From JACRBR01 sp964371355 (GTDB lineage: Bacteria > Chloroflexota > Dehalococcoidia > DSTF01 > JACRBR01): DNA of 64,000 nt. How positions within the stretch are numbered: position 1 is the first letter of the stretch; every line of letters begins with the position of its first letter. Position numbers and translations under genes: made by a program. This document shows positions 59,706-64,000 of this stretch, one piece after another. The DNA lies in assembly GCA_964371355.1 (NCBI GenBank), contig CAYJMG010000007.1:69778-133777 (forward strand). The letters run 5' to 3'. The notes under the pieces were generated by a model. The model was given only the letters and a program-made list of their open reading frames with translations, did no database searches and was not told the origin of the DNA.

Positions 59706-60053
59706 ATGCCAGACCAGATCACCACTCCCAGCGGCCTCAAGTACACGGACACCGTCGAGGGCGCCGGCGCCACGCCAGAGCGCGGCAAGAAGGTCACCGT
59801 GCACTACACCGGCAAGCTGACCGACGGAAAGAAGTTCGACAGCTCCGTCGACCGCGGGGAGCCCTTCGCCTTCACCATCGGCGTCGGCCAGGTGATCAAG
59901 GGCTGGGACGAGGGCGTCATGAGCATGAAGGTTGGCGGCAAGCGCACGCTCGTCATCCCGCCCGACCTGGGCTATGGCGCGCGTGGCGCCGGCGGCGTCA
60001 TCCCGCCGAACGCCGAGCTGATCTTCGACGTGGAGCTGCTGGGCGTTGGGTAG
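59706..60053 (+). CDS. FKBP-type peptidyl-prolyl isomerase
   Basis: The 115-residue protein is a bare FKBP domain (GKKVTVHYTGKLTDGKKFDS, VGQVIKGWDEGVMSMKVGGK, YGARGAGGVIPPNAELIFDV). It has no signal peptide, so it acts in the cytoplasm. It is nearly the same as the domain of the upstream lipoprotein, showing that the pair arose by local duplication. AGAAGGAG lies about 10 bases before the ATG. Confidence 0.92.
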   Translation: MPDQITTPSGLKYTDTVEGAGATPERGKKVTVHYTGKLTDGKKFDSSVDRGEPFAFTIGVGQVIKGWDEGVMSMKVGGKRTLVIPPDLGYGARGAGGVIPPNAELIFDVELLGVG

Positions 60054-60546
60054 GCCCGCTGTTTGATTGTTTGAATTGCTCGGCACTTTTGGGTCTGTGC
60101 CGGCACCGAAGCTGCAACCGCCCCTGCGGTCGCCGCATCGCCGCGGGCCGCAGATTCAGCCGTTTGACTGTGCTGATTGTGTTTGATTGAGCGAAGCGCC
60201 AACACAATCAAACGCCCGCCGCCCGCGCGCCCCCAACGTCGGGCCAGTGCTGCAGCCACCATCCTGATGCGGGCCATAGGGCGACGGTAGGGAGCCCGCC
60301 GCCGATCTCCAAGCGCGCCAAATCACTTCTGCAAAGTTCCTTTCTTCACGAGCCGACCCGGACAACGGCGGCCACTGGCATCTTCTCCAATGGTCAACTT
60401 TTGCCCGTTGTTAGTCCGCCCGCCCATCAAGCAGCGCGAAATTGACGACCTCATGGCAGCCGCGAAGGCGCTCGCCGCCGTGCGGTAGGATGCACGCTAC
60501 CCGCAGCGACTTCCCACGCACTGACCCCGACCAGGAGATTTCGCCC
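60054..60546. other. Intergenic region of 493 bp with overlapping hairpins
   Basis: Most of the region has no coding support. Two mutually exclusive stems lie at 60175-60209 and 60181-60213. The final 110 bases before 60489 could encode a degraded C-terminus (FCPLLV..IKQREIDDLMAAAK) like class-III aminotransferases, too weak to call. No promoter is obvious. Confidence 0.45.
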
Positions 60547-61455
60547 ATGTACAGGCTCATGAGCCGCGCGGGATGGGTCGTCGCCGTCGCGCTCGCGGTG
60601 TTCGTCGCGGCCGGGATGGCGGGTGTCGTGCGAGGCGGCCCCCTCGATCCGCCGGGGCCGGTCGCTTCGACGGGGAAGGGCCAGATCTCGGCGCTGCCGG
60701 CTGTGATTGACCAGCCCGGGTCGTACCTCGTGACGGCGAATCTCACAGGGGCCGGGGCGGGCATAACGATCAATGCAAGCGACGTGACGATCGATTTCCA
60801 GGGGTTCACGCTGACCGGACCGGGCGCCGCATCACCGGGAACCGGCGTCAGCATTCCCGCCGCACAGAGCAACATCACATTGAAGGACGGCACCCTCCGC
60901 GGGTGGCGCGACGGCGTGTCGGCGGCGAGCACCACCTACGCGCGCATCGACGGATTGACGGCCATCGGTACCGATACGGGGGTTAGCGGGAGCGGACTGA
61001 CGCTGGGGGCGCACTCGATTGTTGAAGGGTGCAATATCAGCGCGTTTCGGGGGTCTGGCATTATCGCGTCGTACGTGACGGTCCGCGGCTGCATCATCGC
61101 GGACAACGACGTGGCAGGCATCTCTTCGGCGGAGGGTTCGTACATCCACGACAATCTGATACGCAACAATGCCAAGGGCGTGGTGATCAGCGGAGCGGGT
61201 ATCAAGCCGGCCGCGGCATTCAACTACGTGCGCGACAATCACATCTGCTACAACACGCTGGACATCGAGAGCCAGGGTGAAGACAAGAACGTGTGGGTAG
61301 GCAACACGTTCGCGACCTCCAGCATCAGTGTCGCGGGATCCGGCGACCTGTTTAACGTCGTGGCCCTCGACACGGCGTCCGCCAGCTACCGTCCCGATCT
61401 CAACAACATCCGGGCAGGGGGCGAGGACGCCAGGTTCGGAGACTGCGCCAGGTAG
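60547..61455 (+). CDS. Secreted right-handed beta-helix protein
   Basis: ATG 60547 has GGAG about 11 bases upstream; the product has 302 residues. A signal peptide (VVAVALAVFVAAGMAGVVRG) is followed by repeating beta-helix coils with Asn/Gly/Ile ladders (NASDVTIDFQGFTLTG, NITLKDGTLRGWRDGV, YVTVRGCIIADNDVAGISS, GSYIHDNLIRNNAKGVV). These are typical of exported sugar-binding or polysaccharide-related proteins. No catalytic residues are clear. Confidence 0.78.
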   Translation: MYRLMSRAGWVVAVALAVFVAAGMAGVVRGGPLDPPGPVASTGKGQISALPAVIDQPGSYLVTANLTGAGAGITINASDVTIDFQGFTLTGPGAASPGTGVSIPAAQSNITLKDGTLRGWRDGVSAASTTYARIDGLTAIGTDTGVSGSGLTLGAHSIVEGCNISAFRGSGIIASYVTVRGCIIADNDVAGISSAEGSYIHDNLIRNNAKGVVISGAGIKPAAAFNYVRDNHICYNTLDIESQGEDKNVWVGNTFATSSISVAGSGDLFNVVALDTASASYRPDLNNIRAGGEDARFGDCAR

Positions 61456-61476
61456 CGGAACCACGAAGGGACACGA

Positions 61477-61929
61477 ATGGACGCCAAGGAGATCGTGCTC
61501 CAACCGCGGGCGGTCAGCGGCTATCCTGCGCCTGTGCCACACCTCGAACTTGTCGCCATCATCGTCGACGACTACGACGCGGCGATCGCGTTCTTCGTCG
61601 ACGCCCTCGGGTTCGACCTCATCGAAGACTCACCTGCGTTAACGAACGACGGTCGCCCCAAGCGGTGGGTCGTTGTCCGCCCACCCGGGGCGGAGACGGG
61701 CATCCTGCTCGCAAGAGCCGATGGTGAGGAGCAGCGCGCCGCGGCCGGACAGCAATTCGCGGGTCGCGTGGGCTTCTTCCTGCGCGTCGACGACTTCGAC
61801 GCGGCGTACGACGCCATGGCCGCCGCGGGCGTCGAGTTCGTGACATCACCCCGCGCGGAGCCGTACGGCCGGATCGTGGTGTTCAAGGACATCGCCGGCA
61901 ACCGCTGGGACTTGCTCGGCCCCGCCTGA
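61477..61929 (+). CDS. VOC (glyoxalase-like) family protein
   Basis: The 150-residue protein has two beta-alpha-beta-beta-beta modules: VPHLELVAIIVDDYDAAIAF, DALGFDLIEDSPA, GRVGFFLRVDDFDAAYDAMA and YGRIVVFKDIAGNRWDLLGP. Metal-binding His/Glu candidates are visible at the N-terminal strand and at the end. It precedes an AraC-type regulator and a second VOC gene, a common arrangement in which the regulator may control both. Confidence 0.85.
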   Translation: MDAKEIVLQPRAVSGYPAPVPHLELVAIIVDDYDAAIAFFVDALGFDLIEDSPALTNDGRPKRWVVVRPPGAETGILLARADGEEQRAAAGQQFAGRVGFFLRVDDFDAAYDAMAAAGVEFVTSPRAEPYGRIVVFKDIAGNRWDLLGPA

Positions 61930-61979
61930 GCGCGCAAGCCATCGCGGCCCGAGCCAGGCGCAACGAAGGATCACCCCGG

Positions 61980-62486
61980 ATGCGCGACGTCAACGGACTT
62001 GACCCGCTCCCAGCGCGACGTGGCACGATCGCAAACGTGAACAGCGATTCCGGCGCCGCCCAGCACCTGCAGGACCTCGCGCTGCTCCGCCGCGTTCGCG
62101 ACCGGATGGACAGGGAGTACGCGAAGCCGCTGGACGTCGAGGCGCTCGCCCGCGGCGTGAACATGTCGGCCGGGCACCTGAGCCGCCAGTTCAGGCGCGC
62201 CTACGGCGAGTCGCCGTACTCGTACCTGATGACGCGGCGCATCGAGCGCGCGATGGCGCTGCTACGCCGCGGCGACCTCAGCGTGACCGAGGTGTGCTTC
62301 GAGGTCGGCTGCTCGTCGATGGGCACCTTCAGCAGTCGCTTCACCGAGCTGGTCGGTGTGCCGCCCAGCGTCTATCGGCGCGCGGCAGCGCGCGCGACAG
62401 CGGGGATGCCGTCGTGCGTGGCGAAACAGGTGACCAGACCGGTCAGGAATCGAGAAGCGGGGGTCGCCGAGGCGCAGCTATCCTGA
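61980..62486 (+). CDS. AraC-family transcriptional regulator
   Basis: The 168-residue protein is essentially an AraC helix-turn-helix domain: LALLRRVRDRMDREYAKPLD, LARGVNMSAGHLSRQFRRAY and DLSVTEVCFEVGCSSMGTFS. It has no long sensor domain. It lies between two VOC genes, 4 bp before the second; overlapping roles are likely. A later start at GTG 62038 is possible. AAGGA upstream supports 61980. Confidence 0.87.
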   Translation: MRDVNGLDPLPARRGTIANVNSDSGAAQHLQDLALLRRVRDRMDREYAKPLDVEALARGVNMSAGHLSRQFRRAYGESPYSYLMTRRIERAMALLRRGDLSVTEVCFEVGCSSMGTFSSRFTELVGVPPSVYRRAAARATAGMPSCVAKQVTRPVRNREAGVAEAQLS

Positions 62487-62490
62487 CCGC

Positions 62491-62898
62491 ATGAACATCA
62501 CGATTAACGCAAGCTTCCTCCCGCACAGCGACCCGGAGGCCTCCCTGGCCTTCTATCGCGACACTCTCGGCTTCGAGGTCCGTAACGACGTCGGATACGA
62601 AGGGATGCGCTGGATCACGGTCGGCCCCGCCGGCCAACCCGGCACGTCCATCGTCCTGCATCCTCCGGCCGCCGACCCCGGCATCACCGACGACGAGCGC
62701 CGCACCATCGCCGAGATGATGGCCAAGGGCACCTACGCCATGATCCTGCTGGCCACGCCCGACCTGGACGGCGTCTTCGAGCGGCTGCAGGCCAGCGACG
62801 CCGAGATCGTCCAGGAGCCGGCCGAGCAGCCCTACGGCGTCCGCGACTGCGCCGTCCGCGACCCCGCGGGCAACCTGCTCCGTATCCAGCAGCGGTGA
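62491..62898 (+). CDS. VOC (glyoxalase-like) family protein
   Basis: The 135-residue protein starts 4 bases after the AraC stop. MNITINASFLPHSDPEASLA, FYRDTLGFEVRNDVGYEG, MRWITVGPAGQPGTSIVLHP and YGVRDCAVRDPAGNLLRIQQ form the VOC fold. Ligands for a metal are possible but not certain. It is only distantly similar to the VOC gene before the regulator. Confidence 0.87.
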   Translation: MNITINASFLPHSDPEASLAFYRDTLGFEVRNDVGYEGMRWITVGPAGQPGTSIVLHPPAADPGITDDERRTIAEMMAKGTYAMILLATPDLDGVFERLQASDAEIVQEPAEQPYGVRDCAVRDPAGNLLRIQQR

Positions 62899-62922
62899 AC
62901 ATCCCGGAGGAGTTGCCTCGCA

Positions 62923-63414
62923 ATGGCTGAGACGAAACCCGCAAAGAAGTCCACCCCGGGGTCCGGCAAGCGCACGACCGCGACCGAGAAGCCGTACGAG
63001 GGATTCACGGCCGAAGAACGAGCGGCGATGAAGGAGCGTGCCCAGGAGCTGAAGGCGGAAGCGCGCGCGAACAAGAATAAGGCGGCCGGCGAAAACGACG
63101 TGCTGGCGAAGATCGCCGAGATGCCGGAACCGGATCGCGCTATGGCTGAGCGGATCCATGCGATCATCAAAGCCAGCGCGCCAGCCCTCTCGCCGAGAAC
63201 CAGGTACGGGATGCCCGCCTACACCAGGGACGGCAAGGTCGTCTGCTTCTTGCAGAGCGCGGCGAAGTTCGACGCGAGGTACGCGACGTTCGGCTTCAAC
63301 GACGCGGCGAACCTCGACGAAGGCGTCATGTGGCCGACCTCCTTCGCCCTGAAGAAGATGACGTCCGCCGAAGAGGCAAAGATCGCCGCGCTCGTGAAGA
63401 AAGCGGTCAGTTGA
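62923..63414 (+). CDS. DUF1801 (YdhG-like) protein
   Basis: The 163-residue protein starts at ATG 62923 with GGAGGAG a few bases upstream. A Lys/Ala-rich N-terminus (residues 1-60) precedes the DUF1801 domain with AERIHAIIKASAPALSPRTR, YGMPAYTRDGKVVCFLQSAA and YATFGFNDAANLDEGVMWP. The fold is like iron-chaperone or DNA-binding-like relatives, but no role is established. Confidence 0.85.
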   Translation: MAETKPAKKSTPGSGKRTTATEKPYEGFTAEERAAMKERAQELKAEARANKNKAAGENDVLAKIAEMPEPDRAMAERIHAIIKASAPALSPRTRYGMPAYTRDGKVVCFLQSAAKFDARYATFGFNDAANLDEGVMWPTSFALKKMTSAEEAKIAALVKKAVS

Positions 63415-63514
63415 GGACTGGACCACACGCCGGCCGCCTCGTCGCCGCCCGCCGCACCCCCACCGGCGAGCACTTCGCCTCCCACGTCGGCATCTGAGGG
63501 AGACCTCGGCCGGG

Positions 63515-63552
63515 AGCGAGTGTTCGAGGACATCGCGGATAACCGCTGACTC
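63515..63552 (+). pseudogene. Possible relic of a VOC gene 3' end
   Basis: GTGTTCGAGGACATCGCGGA followed by TAACCGCTGA resembles GTGTTCAAGGACATCGCCGG and CAACCGCTGG of the VOC gene at 61477-61929, but the Gly is replaced and a stop follows the AspAsnArg triplet. Short and uncertain. Confidence 0.35.
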
Positions 63553-63696
63553 GCTCGGGCCTGCCTCAGCATGACCACGGCGTCAAGCGCACCCTGTCAA
63601 TCTGAGCAACGCGAAGAATCTTGCGGCGATGCGACTAAGGCGGTCCGCAGGGGTAACGCTCGTAGTTTGGGGCCGGAGCGAGCGTCGCTGTTGTAG

Positions 63697-63726
63697 GTTG
63701 AGTTGAGTTGAATTGAGTTGAGTTGA
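63697..63726. repeat. Six copies of a 5-bp repeat (GTTGA)
   Basis: Five GTTGA units and one ATTGA run from 63697 to 63726 (TCAAC on the other strand). It ends at the 3' edge of the partial minus-strand gene. Confidence 0.85.
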
Positions 63727-63727
63727 C

Positions 63728-64000
63728 TCAGCGAGGCGTCGTCGCCATCTGCGGCGAATTCTGTACAGTCGACACCGCGCCTTCAGATGGCTTCGCGAGA
63801 GCAGCATTAAGCCGGATCATCGCGTCAATCATTGCGTCTTGGATGGTTGTCCATCGTTCGCGATCAAGCAGACCGCCGATGCTCAGTGGATGAGAGATCC
63901 TGCAGGCCCGTCGATCATCCAGCCGCTCCCAGTTCAGGCCCCCTCCTGACCTGCCCCCGATCTGTGGTCCACTCATTGTGAGAGTCCAACCGGGTCCTTC
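63728..64000 (-). CDS. Partial DUF4268-like protein
   Basis: The frame is open to the right edge and ends at 63728, leaving about 90 residues; an internal ATG lies at 63976. LNWERLDDRRACRISHPLSI, then RERWTTIQDAMIDAMIRLNA, resembles the C-terminal part of DUF4268 proteins, which are found with restriction-like or defence genes. The fragment is too short for certainty, and the real start is outside the window. Confidence 0.45.
   Translation of the reverse strand, partial: EGPGWTLTMSGPQIGGRSGGGLNWERLDDRRACRISHPLSIGGLLDRERWTTIQDAMIDAMIRLNAALAKPSEGAVSTVQNSPQMATTPR

Larger units (their letters stand above)
63415..63727. other. Intergenic region of 313 bp
   Basis: No intact gene. It contains a possible degraded VOC C-terminus (63515-63552), an inverted dispersed element (63596-63623) and a pentamer repeat (63697-63726). 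Confidence 0.5.

Noticed and set aside
60380..60489. Pseudogene of a class-III aminotransferase C-terminus
   Set aside because: Only about 30 residues look similar and no other part of the gene is present, so it was noted in the intergenic entry rather than called.

Overview
The window is a 64-kb stretch of a high-GC bacterial chromosome. It is densely packed with single-copy housekeeping genes and has no plasmid or phage backbone. The gene content suggests Chloroflexota, probably a Dehalococcoidia-like lineage. Pointers are several luciferase-like flavin monooxygenases, RNase J, RNase HIII, an IpdAB-type CoA-transferase, a TSUP transporter, a DUF1361 membrane protein, an acyl-ACP desaturase, a MoxR-type AAA+/VWA pair, and intergenic palindromic repeats. 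This assignment is inference: no rRNA is present and no search was possible.

Layout. 1-9.6 kb: mostly minus-strand accessory genes (luciferase-like monooxygenases, a DUF5655 protein, a GH172/DUF2961 protein, a tandem DUF1330 lipoprotein), then two coupled secreted proteins of unknown function, an alcohol dehydrogenase and a PAS-LuxR regulator. 9.7-15.8 kb: a plus-strand oxygenase-type cluster (diiron ferritin-like protein, SCP2 protein, two-cluster ferredoxin, luciferase-like monooxygenase, formyl-THF deformylase, NIPSNAP-like protein) followed by a PPi-type phosphofructokinase. 15.8-25 kb: mixed small-molecule metabolism, including an FAD reductase, alpha/beta hydrolase, DUF362 protein, a truncated FGGY kinase, two DinB proteins, and an IpdA/IpdB-type CoA-transferase whose subunit genes are separated by an acyltransferase and a DinB gene. 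25-30.6 kb: two surface-anchor-like proteins with PPxTG tails, a double HD-GYP protein, and a GYD protein next to a GYD-PlsC fusion. 30.6-39.6 kb: a lipoprotein, an acyl-ACP desaturase, a VWA/AAA+ pair interrupted by a DUF433/DUF5615 toxin-antitoxin-like module, an AIR-synthase-like protein and an SRPBCC protein. 39.7-43.1 kb: a large glycosyltransferase fused to PA14-like and beta-propeller domains.

43-58.9 kb is the core block. It has FtsK, RNase J, a type-4 uracil-DNA glycosylase and a TSUP transporter on the minus strand; an ankyrin protein; TatC/TatB; and a minus-strand DUF177-rpmF-fabD-fabG-nusB-acpP fatty-acid/ribosome operon. Opposite lies a plus-strand operon of a C4 zinc-ribbon coiled-coil protein, a serine-recombinase homologue whose catalytic residues are all substituted, and RNase HIII, followed by the RNase P RNA gene. 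58.9-64 kb: two FKBP isomerases, a beta-helix secreted protein, VOC/AraC/VOC genes, a DUF1801 protein, and a partial DUF4268-like gene at the right edge.

The most unusual items are the recombinase-like protein lacking catalytic residues inside the RNase HIII/RNase P neighbourhood, a palindromic repeat embedded in rnpB, the PPxTG protein pair beside an 11-bp x 9 repeat, the GYD-PlsC fusion, and the toxin-antitoxin-like pair inside the AAA+/VWA locus. No CRISPR array, tRNA, prophage or insertion sequence was found.
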